Below, piece by piece: positions 1 through 5,400 of a stretch of 5,400 nucleotides of DNA. Origin of the DNA: Bacteroidota bacterium (GTDB lineage Bacteria > Bacteroidota > Bacteroidia > Bacteroidales > VadinHA17); the NCBI GenBank assembly GCA_012838685.1, contig DUOU01000174.1, positions 1-5,400 on the forward strand. Direction: 5' to 3'. Below the pieces are notes generated by a model. It worked only from the letters and a program-made list of their open reading frames with translations. It did not search any database and was not told the origin of the DNA. Every line of letters starts with the position of its first letter. Position 1 is the stretch's first letter. The position numbers and the translations under genes are program-made.

Positions 1-180
1 GAGGTGTCACAGCAGGGCAGTGTTACCAACGCCAAGGTTATAGCCGGTGAATCAACCTCCTCTGACCAGTGTCTTGTTGAAACAGCCATGAACGCCGCGA
101 TGATTTCCCGGTTCAATCCGGATGTCGAAGCTCCAAGAACACAGAGCGGCACATTAACCTATCTTTTTGTTGCGCAGTAA
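1..180 (+). CDS. TonB-family energy transducer, C-terminal end (partial)
   Basis: Frame 1 is open from the left edge to a TAA at 178-180 and gives 59 residues. The pattern is that of a TonB C-terminal domain: a beta strand ending in the turn QQGSVTNAKV, then a helix rich in Ala and Met (VETAMNAAMISRFNPD), then the closing strand SGTLTYLFVAQ. The 'A..SRF.P...AP..Q.GTLTY.F' arrangement is common in Bacteroidota TonB proteins. In the known family this domain sits in the periplasm and contacts the TonB box of outer-membrane receptors. It passes on energy from ExbB/ExbD in the inner membrane to drive uptake of iron complexes, vitamins or glycans. The N-terminal membrane anchor and the proline-rich linker lie outside the window, as would any exbB/exbD genes. 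The protein could instead be another envelope protein carrying a TonB-like C-terminal domain, because only the last domain is visible. Confidence 0.8.
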   Translation, partial: EVSQQGSVTNAKVIAGESTSSDQCLVETAMNAAMISRFNPDVEAPRTQSGTLTYLFVAQ

Positions 181-199
181 CAATTTAATATTACTTTTG
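169..199 (+). promoter_or_regulatory. Candidate Bacteroidota-type promoter for the DUF819 gene
   Basis: A perfect TAnnTTTG -7 element, TACTTTTG, lies at 192-199. Upstream, a TTTTTGTTG stretch supplies the -33 element: TTG at 170-172 with a 19-base spacer, or TTTG at 166-169 with a 22-base spacer. The -33 part lies inside the last codons of the TonB-family gene. Transcription would start near 205, leaving a leader of about 25 bases before the ATG at 230. No terminator is visible between the two genes, so read-through from the TonB gene is also possible. The call rests on motif match and spacing only. Confidence 0.45.
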
Positions 200-229
200 C
201 CAACGTAACCTTGTCTAACATACGGAAAT

Positions 230-1405
230 ATGAACGTATACATCATTGCCGCCCTGTACCTGATAGTACCCGTTGTTATCGTTTTTCTATTTACAAAATA
301 CTCTATCGCCAGGAAAGTAGGTTCCGTGATCATGGCATACGCTGTCGGAATAATACTGGCTCTATCGGGAGCGATACCTACCGGAACAGATCCGGGAGCC
401 GAAAATTTGGCATCATTACAGAAAACATTGATGAGCATCACTGTTCCCCTGGCCATTCCGTTGATGCTATTCAGTTCAGATTTCAAACTATGGACAAAAT
501 CGTTGCCCAAAACGGTTATAGCCCTTATAAGCGGGTTGGTGGCGATAGTGGCCTCCGTTTTTATCGGATTCTTTCTTTTCAGGGAGTCCGGTATCAACGA
601 TTTACCCAAGGTATCAGCCCTAATGACAAGTATCTATACAGGCGGAACAATGAATTTCTATGCCATAGGTTCCGCCCTTAACGTGGACCCCGAAACATTG
701 ATCCTGACCTACACGTTTGAGGTTATTGTTACCTTCCCATTCATTGTTTTTCTCACAGCGGGAGGTTTCAAGTTGTTCAGGAAACTGCTTCCTTTTCCAG
801 ATGAATCAATAACTGTCGACGAATCCTCTATCAACATCTCAGGTGACTCGTTCGAAAATTATAATGGAGTGTTCAAAAGGTCAAATTTCCCGAAAATGAT
901 GCTGGCACTGGGAATATCCGTTCTCTTTCTCGCTTTTGGAGCGGCTCTTTCACTGTTGATAACGGGAGGTTTGAATGAAATGGTCATTATACTGACAATC
1001 ACAACACTTGGCATCCTGGCATCCTTCAGCAAAAAGATACAGAAACTCCCGAAAACCTTCGAATTGGGTATGTTTTTTATACTTATTTTCAGTGTTATCG
1101 TCGCTTCGCAATTCGATATTTACAGCATTGGAGGAAACGCGCTCACAATATGTTGGTTTATCCTGTTTATAATGATTACCGCTATCACTATACATTTAGT
1201 GATCTGCAGGGCATTCAAGGTGAGTGGTGACCTATATACCGTGGCCATGGTGGGAATGCTCTGCTCCCCTCCTTTCATTCCCCCTATTGTGGGCGCCATG
1301 AACAACAGAAAGGTATTGATCAGCGGAATTACGATTGGTTTGGTAGGTTACGCCGTTGGCACCTATCTTGGGGTAACGATGTCATTGATATTGGGTATGC
1401 TGTAA
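230..1405 (+). CDS. DUF819-family integral membrane protein (putative transporter)
   Basis: This 391-residue, very hydrophobic protein matches the DUF819 family (B. subtilis YjcL type) in length and layout. Membrane segments are visible at about residues 3-22, 31-48, 68-82, 94-117, 155-180, 222-245, 249-266, 277-293, 303-326 and 362-391. One hydrophilic cytoplasmic-type loop, about residues 187-220, divides it into two halves. Two family-like glycine/proline-rich stretches stand out. One is YTGGTMNFYAIGSAL at 136-150. The other begins GMLCSPPFIPPIVGAMNNRK at 342-361 and leads into the last segment with GLVGYAVGTYLG. Two-halved proteins of this kind resemble secondary transporters, but the family has no established substrate and I do not assign one. 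The ATG at 230 begins directly with a membrane segment and no ribosome-binding sequence is obvious, which is normal for Bacteroidota. A good promoter match lies just upstream. The gene converges on the DUF2461 gene with 6 bases between stops. The family call is from remembered pattern, not a search. Confidence 0.8.
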   Translation: MNVYIIAALYLIVPVVIVFLFTKYSIARKVGSVIMAYAVGIILALSGAIPTGTDPGAENLASLQKTLMSITVPLAIPLMLFSSDFKLWTKSLPKTVIALISGLVAIVASVFIGFFLFRESGINDLPKVSALMTSIYTGGTMNFYAIGSALNVDPETLILTYTFEVIVTFPFIVFLTAGGFKLFRKLLPFPDESITVDESSINISGDSFENYNGVFKRSNFPKMMLALGISVLFLAFGAALSLLITGGLNEMVIILTITTLGILASFSKKIQKLPKTFELGMFFILIFSVIVASQFDIYSIGGNALTICWFILFIMITAITIHLVICRAFKVSGDLYTVAMVGMLCSPPFIPPIVGAMNNRKVLISGITIGLVGYAVGTYLGVTMSLILGML

Positions 1406-1411
1406 AAGCCG

Positions 1412-2086
1412 TTAACCCTCATCAACAAATTCTATAGCCCTGTTTACCAAATAATTGAATCTATAGGTTTTCTTGAAATCGTCCAAAACGTTTTCTAGGA
1501 GCCGGTTGTCCAAAATATATTCATCGCCCACCTCCTTACAAAGGATAAAATTGCGCAGCTTCAGATATTCGGCGTACTTATGATCCGGGGGAAATCCCGG
1601 AGGAACCCTTTTCAGGGCACGGTCAAAATCCAGATAAAAACCACTCGCCGCTTTTACCGATGATTCAAACTCATCGCCGTTCAGGAATATCTCCTCTCTG
1701 ATACTTTTTACAAACCTGGTTTCGGGCATATAAGAACCGGAACAGATCATGTTGCCTCCCAGATATCCTCCCCCTTCCGGCTCTATATGAAAATAATAAC
1801 CCGCCTTTCCGCTTTTTTTTCCTTCGGGAGCGATAAAGGCCGACATACGCGTTTTGTACGGGGTTTTGTCCTTTGAGAAACGGATGTCGCGATATATTCT
1901 GTAAACACAATCCTTGACTTCAAGATTTCGGACAGAGTCATCAAATTCACCTAACCCCGCTAAAAGCTTGCCCACAAAACTGTTGAAAACCGACCGCGCT
2001 TCTTGATAATCCGACTTATGGGCATCAAACCACGGTTTGTTGTTGTTATTGACCAATTCCGACAAAAACGATATAACTCTTTTCAT
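1412..2086 (-). CDS. DUF2461 (TIGR02453) family protein
   Basis: This 224-residue soluble protein has the usual length and motifs of the DUF2461/TIGR02453 family. In order these are: an N-terminal FLSELVNNNNKPWFDAHK at residues 7-24; the hallmark YRIYRDIRFSKDKTPYKT at 62-79; a glycine-rich strand with YYFHIEPEGGGYLGG at 97-111; RVPPGFPPDH at 160-169; and LRNFIL at 177-182. The family is widespread in bacteria and some fungi, but its biochemical role is not established, so I give no function. No signal peptide or membrane segment is present, which suggests a cytoplasmic location. The ATG at 2086 places the FLxEL-NNN-WF motif at the usual short distance from the start; only a weak TTGGA precedes it. 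The gene lies between DUF819 (convergent) and feoAB (divergent), so it is probably transcribed alone from the 2087-2328 region. No frameshift or missing motif is visible. Confidence 0.88.
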   Translation of the reverse strand: MKRVISFLSELVNNNNKPWFDAHKSDYQEARSVFNSFVGKLLAGLGEFDDSVRNLEVKDCVYRIYRDIRFSKDKTPYKTRMSAFIAPEGKKSGKAGYYFHIEPEGGGYLGGNMICSGSYMPETRFVKSIREEIFLNGDEFESSVKAASGFYLDFDRALKRVPPGFPPDHKYAEYLKLRNFILCKEVGDEYILDNRLLENVLDDFKKTYRFNYLVNRAIEFVDEG

Positions 2087-2121
2087 TCCAACATTTTTTA
2101 ATGTTTCTTCTCATTATTGAG

Positions 2122-2129
2122 CAAAAATA
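2122..2129 (-). promoter_or_regulatory. Candidate -7 element for the DUF2461 gene
   Basis: Read on the minus strand, this is TATTTTTG, an exact match to the Bacteroidota TAnnTTTG -7 element. It lies 35 bases upstream of the ATG at 2086, so transcription would start near 2116 with a leader of about 30 bases. The matching -33 TTTG is not present at the expected distance (about 2149-2153), where the sequence is C-rich. An AT-rich region such as this gives chance matches easily, so the call is tentative. Confidence 0.35.
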
Positions 2130-2157
2130 ATCAATTATTGGCGGTTAACCCTCTTCC

Positions 2158-2186
2158 GATAATCACCATTTTTAGTGATAATTATC
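2158..2186. promoter_or_regulatory. Possible Fur-like operator (GATAAT repeats and palindrome)
   Basis: GATAAT occurs at 2158-2163 and again at 2177-2182. The second copy is part of the perfect 10-base palindrome GATAATTATC at 2177-2186. ATCAC (2162-2166) and GTGAT (2175-2179) can also pair, making a short hairpin or a dyad. GATAAT half-sites are the building blocks of Fur boxes, and a Fur-type repressor would make sense in front of a ferrous iron transporter. Against this, the best alignment I can make to the 19-base Escherichia coli consensus matches only 11 positions. The site also lies upstream of the proposed feoAB promoter rather than over it. The base pattern is seen directly; the regulator is inferred. 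Confidence 0.3.
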
Positions 2187-2258
2187 CGATTTTTCATCTT
2201 TTTTGGTGATTTGTACATCCTGCTGAACCAACTACATTCGCGAGATTATTTTGGTGAA
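2170..2258 (+). repeat. Iterated TTTTGGTGA motif in the feoAB upstream region
   Basis: TTTTGGTGA occurs exactly at 2201-2209 and 2249-2257. A one-mismatch copy, TTTTAGTGA, lies at 2170-2178. An inverted core, ATCACCA, lies at 2162-2168. The spacing between the direct copies is 31 and 48 bases. The two exact copies flank the proposed feoAB promoter (2210-2240), and the middle one abuts its -33 element. This could be a set of binding sites for a regulator, or chance repetition in a T-rich stretch. No known regulator is recognised from the motif. Confidence 0.35.
2210..2240 (+). promoter_or_regulatory. Candidate Bacteroidota-type promoter for feoAB
   Basis: TTTG at 2210-2213 is followed after 19 bases by TACATTCG at 2233-2240. 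The latter differs from TAnnTTTG at a single position. The spacing is that expected for the Bacteroidota primary sigma factor. Transcription would begin near 2246, leaving a leader of about 80 bases that includes eight T in a row (2269-2276). No riboswitch fold is recognised in that leader. Confidence 0.4.
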
Positions 2259-2328
2259 AACTGATGTGTTTTTTTTATTGACCGGTTAAGCCGATTATAT
2301 ACACCGTCTATTTTCAAATCTTATTTCA

Positions 2329-4815
2329 ATGGCGAACGGATGCGACATAAAACTTTCTGAACTGCGAAAAAATGATACCGCCGTTATAGCCAAGATAAAG
2401 GGCCGCGGCTCCTTTAGAAAAAGAATTGCCGAGATGGGGTTTATCAAGGGAAAAACGGTAAAGGTTATCAAAAACGCGCCGCTACAGGATCCGGTTGAAT
2501 ATGAAATAATGGGATACAAAGTGTCATTAAGGAGAAGCGAAGCCTCATTGATCGAGGTCATCTCCGTAAACCAAATGGTTGAAAACGAACAATTGTTGTT
2601 CCACGGCACACTGATAGAGGAGCGGCTGCAGGAGAAACTGAAAGAAAAAGGGCGCATCATAAACGTCGCTTTGGTTGGCAACCCCAACAGCGGCAAAACA
2701 ACACTCTTCAACTATGCCTCGGGTTCCCATGAAAGAGTGGGCAACTACGGCGGTGTAACAGTAGACGCGAAAGAGGCGACGATAAAGCAGAACGGGTACA
2801 CCCTCAAACTGGTCGATCTTCCGGGAACATATTCCATTTCGGAGTATACCCCGGAGGAGCTGTATGTACGCAGGCACATTACCGAAAAGAACCCTGATGT
2901 TGTCATCAATATTGTGGATTCCTCAAACCTGGAACGAAACCTTTTCCTGACCACTCAGCTGATAGACATGGATATAAAGGTTGTTATGGCCCTTAACATG
3001 TACGATGAGCTTGGCGATAAGAATTTCAAGCTCGACTTCAAGGCATTGGGAAAAATGATAGGTATTCCTATTATTCCTACTGTCGCCGTCAAAGGTGATG
3101 GGATCAAAGAACTTTTTGACAAGGTTATCGAAGTATATGAGGATAAAGACCCTATTGTCAAGCATATCCATATCAACTACGGCAACCTTATCGAAAAATC
3201 TATTCTTAAGCTACAGGACGAAATATGGAAAAATCCGGGAATAGCCGCGCGCTACTCAACCAGGTATCTTGCCATAAAGCTGCTTGAAAACGACATAACC
3301 ACTTTTAAGCTACTCGAGGAAATTCCGAACTACACCGTTATAGAGCGGATTGCCCTCAAGGAGATAGAAGAACTCGAAAAAGAGTACGGAGAAAAATCGG
3401 AAACAATAATAACCGACGCCAAATACGGGTTTATAGCCGGGGCTCTTAAAGAGACCTGCACTGAACTTGAACTCCGGAAAAACAAAGAGATGGGGGATAT
3501 CGACAATATCCTTACCCACAAAATATGGGGATTCCCTATTTTTATCTTCTTTATGTGGGCTATGTTCCAAGCAACCTTCACATTGGGAAGTTATCCAATG
3601 GAGTGGATCGATGTCGGCGTTGGCTATCTGGGCAATTTCCTTGGCTCGATCATGAGCGAAGGGACACTGAAGGATCTTGTTATAGATGGCATTATCGGCG
3701 GAGTTGGAGGGGTAATTATCTTTCTTCCCAATATCTTGATCCTCTTTTTCTTCATATCGTTTATGGAGGATACTGGCTATATGGCAAGGGTATCCTTTAT
3801 AATGGACAAACTGATGCACAAAATTGGTCTGCACGGCAAGTCGTTTATCCCTCTTTTAATGGGATTCGGCTGCAATGTGCCGGCCATTATGGCGACACGC
3901 ACCCTGGAGAACAAAAAAGACCGCTTGCTGACCATGCTTATAACCCCCTTCATGTCATGTAGCGCCCGCCTTCCTGTATATGTATTGATAATTTCCGCTT
4001 TTTTTCCGAAAAACCAGGGATTAATCCTTTTTTCGATATACATGATCGGAGTTATTCTCGGAATAATTGTCGCTTTGATACTCAAATCCACCCTGTTCGC
4101 CAAACTCGACGCCCCTTTTGTGATGGAGCTGCCCCCCTACCGCATACCTACCCTAAAGAACACTATCAAACATATGTGGTACAAAGGATCACAGTATCTG
4201 CGAAAAATGGGTAGCGTAATCCTATTGGCCTCAATAATTATATGGGGACTGCTCTATTTTCCAAGAAATGTGGAGTATTCATCCAACTACGATGAGCAGA
4301 TAGCGGCGATTGAAGCCAACAACCTGATACCGGAAACAGAGAAGGAGAATGAGATCCACTCTTTGGAGCTGAGCAAGGCCGCCGAGCATCAGATGCATTC
4401 ATATATCGGTAGGATTGGCCATTTCATTGAACCGGCCATAAGGCCCCTGGGATTCGATTGGAAGATAGGCATAAGTCTTATTTCCGGACTTGCCGCTAAA
4501 GAGATAGTGGTCAGCTCTATGGGCATTCTTTACCAGGCTGAACCGGATGCCGATAAAAATTCCAACAATCTGGTTGAAAAACTGCAACAGCAGGTCCATC
4601 TTAACGGCAAACTGAAGGGAGAAAAGGTCTTTACCCCTCTGGTAGCCTTCGGATTTATGCTGTTCGTTTTGATCTATTTCCCATGTATTGCCGTGATAAC
4701 GGCTATAGGCAGGGAATCCAACTGGAAGTGGGCAGTTTTTACCATGTTCTATACCACGGCCCTGGCATGGCTGGTCTCTTTCCTTACATATCAGATAGGC
4801 AGTATATTCGTGTAG
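2329..4815 (+). CDS. feoB: FeoA-FeoB fusion ferrous iron transporter
   Basis: This 828-residue fusion would carry Fe(II) across the inner membrane. Residues 1-80 form an FeoA SH3-like domain (KLSELRKNDTAVIAKIKG; RKRIAEMGFIKG, then paired beta strands). A helical linker (about 81-109) leads to the FeoB G domain. Its motifs are G1 GNPNSGKTT at 117-125, G2 with GVT at 142-144, G3 DLPG at 163-166, G4 NMYD at 223-226, and a G5-like loop near 251-255. A helical region at about 280-385, in the position of the FeoB GDI domain, follows. The membrane part starts near 398 and carries the FeoB signatures GCNVPAI (514-520), SCSARLPVY (543-551), GLAAKEIVVSS (720-730) and FPCIAVI (784-790), with conserved Cys515, Cys544 and Cys786. 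A hydrophilic stretch at 645-700 separates membrane segments. E. coli makes FeoA and FeoB separately; the fusion is common in Bacteroidota. No separate FeoC is seen. The ATG at 2329 precedes the FeoA fold directly. The reading frame is intact and all key motifs are present. Some clades use related FeoB proteins for manganese, so the substrate is inferred from family. Confidence 0.96.
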   Translation: MANGCDIKLSELRKNDTAVIAKIKGRGSFRKRIAEMGFIKGKTVKVIKNAPLQDPVEYEIMGYKVSLRRSEASLIEVISVNQMVENEQLLFHGTLIEERLQEKLKEKGRIINVALVGNPNSGKTTLFNYASGSHERVGNYGGVTVDAKEATIKQNGYTLKLVDLPGTYSISEYTPEELYVRRHITEKNPDVVINIVDSSNLERNLFLTTQLIDMDIKVVMALNMYDELGDKNFKLDFKALGKMIGIPIIPTVAVKGDGIKELFDKVIEVYEDKDPIVKHIHINYGNLIEKSILKLQDEIWKNPGIAARYSTRYLAIKLLENDITTFKLLEEIPNYTVIERIALKEIEELEKEYGEKSETIITDAKYGFIAGALKETCTELELRKNKEMGDIDNILTHKIWGFPIFIFFMWAMFQATFTLGSYPMEWIDVGVGYLGNFLGSIMSEGTLKDLVIDGIIGGVGGVIIFLPNILILFFFISFMEDTGYMARVSFIMDKLMHKIGLHGKSFIPLLMGFGCNVPAIMATRTLENKKDRLLTMLITPFMSCSARLPVYVLIISAFFPKNQGLILFSIYMIGVILGIIVALILKSTLFAKLDAPFVMELPPYRIPTLKNTIKHMWYKGSQYLRKMGSVILLASIIIWGLLYFPRNVEYSSNYDEQIAAIEANNLIPETEKENEIHSLELSKAAEHQMHSYIGRIGHFIEPAIRPLGFDWKIGISLISGLAAKEIVVSSMGILYQAEPDADKNSNNLVEKLQQQVHLNGKLKGEKVFTPLVAFGFMLFVLIYFPCIAVITAIGRESNWKWAVFTMFYTTALAWLVSFLTYQIGSIFV

Positions 4816-4903
4816 CGCGAGATTGTATCGCCACGACATTGGTTATCGCGACCATCAATTATTAGCTGGTATTAGTGGCCGAAAAACATCTTTACTTTTT
4901 AAC

Positions 4904-4922
4904 TAAACAGCTACACTGTTTA
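4904..4922 (-). terminator. Small hairpin at the feoAB / LytTR convergent junction (possible terminator)
   Basis: TAAACAG (4904-4910), a five-base loop, and CTGTTTA (4916-4922) form a perfect 7-base-pair stem. The stem covers the stop codon of the LytTR gene on the minus strand. It is AT-rich and no T tract follows immediately in either direction, although a run of five T follows some 15 bases later on the minus strand. It is therefore a poor match to an intrinsic terminator. The rest of the gap (4816-4903) shows only a weak CGCGA/TCGCG pairing and a short TATTAG(C)TGG tandem repeat. Confidence 0.25.
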
Positions 4923-5400
4923 ACCGGAGAACCAGCTCTTAAATTCGGCCGCCCTGTTTTTACTGACAAAAATGTTCTCGGGTGCTTCAACATAAAGGTT
5001 GACCAACAACCTGTTATCAGACCAAACCGTAATATCCTTTATAGCGTTCTTGGATACTACAAATTGACGGTTAGCCCTGTTGAACAGGTGTGGATCCAAG
5101 GTATCAACAATACTGTCGAGTGATTTGTCCATTTTATATTTTGTCGAGTCCATCAAGGTTACATATGTCGTGCCCCCAGTATTATAAAAGAATGCGATAC
5201 TCTCAATCTTTATCGGCAGAATCTTCTCCTTGTGCTGTATCAGTATCCTTTTGGAATATAGTGCCGGCCGCAACATTTTATCAACATTCTTTATGGCGTT
5301 TTGAAAATTGATCTGATTGACCCTGTTGAGCTTTTCGAGAGCTCTGGTCACACTATGAACGCTGATTGGTTTGAGAAGGTAATCTATACTGTTGACCCTA
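4920..5400 (-). CDS. LytTR-type response regulator, C-terminal part (partial, 5' end outside window)
   Basis: The frame is open from the right edge to a TAA at 4920-4922 and shows 159 residues. The first visible residues, RVNSIDYLLKPI, are the end of a CheY-like receiver domain: DYLLKP carries the conserved Lys-Pro of its last strand. A linker (about 13-46) leads to a LytTR DNA-binding domain (about 47-159). Its features are KILPIKIESIAFFYN, then LDPHLFNRANRQFVVSKNAI, and the ending VSKNRAAEFKSWFSG, which is typical of Bacteroidota. A GTG at 5351 lies in frame but is not the start, since it is inside the receiver-linker junction and the frame stays open upstream. The protein would act in the cytoplasm, being phosphorylated on an aspartate outside the window by a partner kinase, often of the LytS/YehU type. 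That kinase gene would be expected upstream, beyond the right edge. The targets cannot be told. It converges with feoAB, so it is not in its operon. Confidence 0.92.
   Translation of the reverse strand, partial: RVNSIDYLLKPISVHSVTRALEKLNRVNQINFQNAIKNVDKMLRPALYSKRILIQHKEKILPIKIESIAFFYNTGGTTYVTLMDSTKYKMDKSLDSIVDTLDPHLFNRANRQFVVSKNAIKDITVWSDNRLLVNLYVEAPENIFVSKNRAAEFKSWFSG

Noticed and set aside
211..681. A 156-codon + strand frame overlapping the start of the DUF819 gene
   Set aside because: The product is rich in Arg, Tyr and Ser without pattern, while the overlapping frame gives a coherent membrane protein of the right family length.
1411..2153. The ten-base direct repeat GTTAACCCTC at 1411-1420 and 2144-2153, flanking the DUF2461 gene
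   Set aside because: It could suggest an insertion footprint, but repeats of this length are expected by chance in a window of this size, the first copy includes the gene's own stop codon, and there is no transposase or terminal inverted repeat.
2247..2254. TATTTTGG as an alternative -7 element for feoAB
   Set aside because: One mismatch and no TTTG 19-21 bases upstream; the 2210-2240 pair fits better.
2278..2301. TTGACC and TATATA upstream of feoAB as an E. coli-type promoter
   Set aside because: The spacer is only 12 bases, far from the 17 needed, and this consensus is not the main one in Bacteroidota.
3310..3834. A 174-codon open frame on the minus strand inside feoAB, and several shorter ones
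   Set aside because: It lies opposite intact, motif-rich FeoB coding sequence and its product has no recognisable domain; it is a shadow frame.
4816..4850. CGCGA/TCGCG pairing after the feoAB stop as a terminator
   Set aside because: Only five base pairs across a loop of over 20 bases and no T tract.
4875..5123. An 82-codon + strand frame after feoAB
   Set aside because: It lies opposite the LytTR coding sequence for nearly all its length and its product shows no domain.

Overview
The window looks like chromosomal DNA from a member of the Bacteroidota, probably Bacteroidales-like. Four things suggest this. The iron transporter is a FeoA-FeoB fusion, as is common in that phylum. The LytTR regulator ends in a form typical of Bacteroidota. 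The TonB-type C-terminus at the left edge is of the kind those genomes carry. The genes also lack clear Shine-Dalgarno sequences, and their upstream regions carry matches to the Bacteroidota promoter pattern TTTG-N19..21-TAnnTTTG. No species can be named from the sequence alone.

Layout, left to right. Positions 1-180 hold the last 59 residues of a TonB-family protein on the + strand. A candidate promoter overlaps its 3' end and would drive a 391-residue DUF819-family membrane protein (230-1405, +). That gene converges, with only 6 bases between stop codons, on a 224-residue DUF2461/TIGR02453-family protein (1412-2086, -). A 242-base AT-rich region (2087-2328) separates this gene from the divergent FeoAB gene (2329-4815, +). 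It holds candidate promoters in both directions, a GATAATTATC palindrome with an extra GATAAT, and several copies of a TTTTGGTGA-like motif. FeoAB then converges on a LytTR-type response regulator (4920 to beyond the right edge, -), across a 97-base gap plus a small hairpin that covers the regulator's stop codon.

How the genes may relate. TonB (energising outer-membrane uptake) and FeoAB (ferrous iron across the inner membrane) both fit nutrient and iron acquisition. However, they are separate transcription units with other genes between them, so a shared role is only an inference. The DUF819 and DUF2461 proteins have no established function that ties them to iron. The LytTR regulator most likely belongs to a two-component system whose kinase lies outside the window.

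I see no mobile element, CRISPR array, tRNA or rRNA, and no convincing undescribed multi-gene system. The least explained part is the short control region in front of feoAB.
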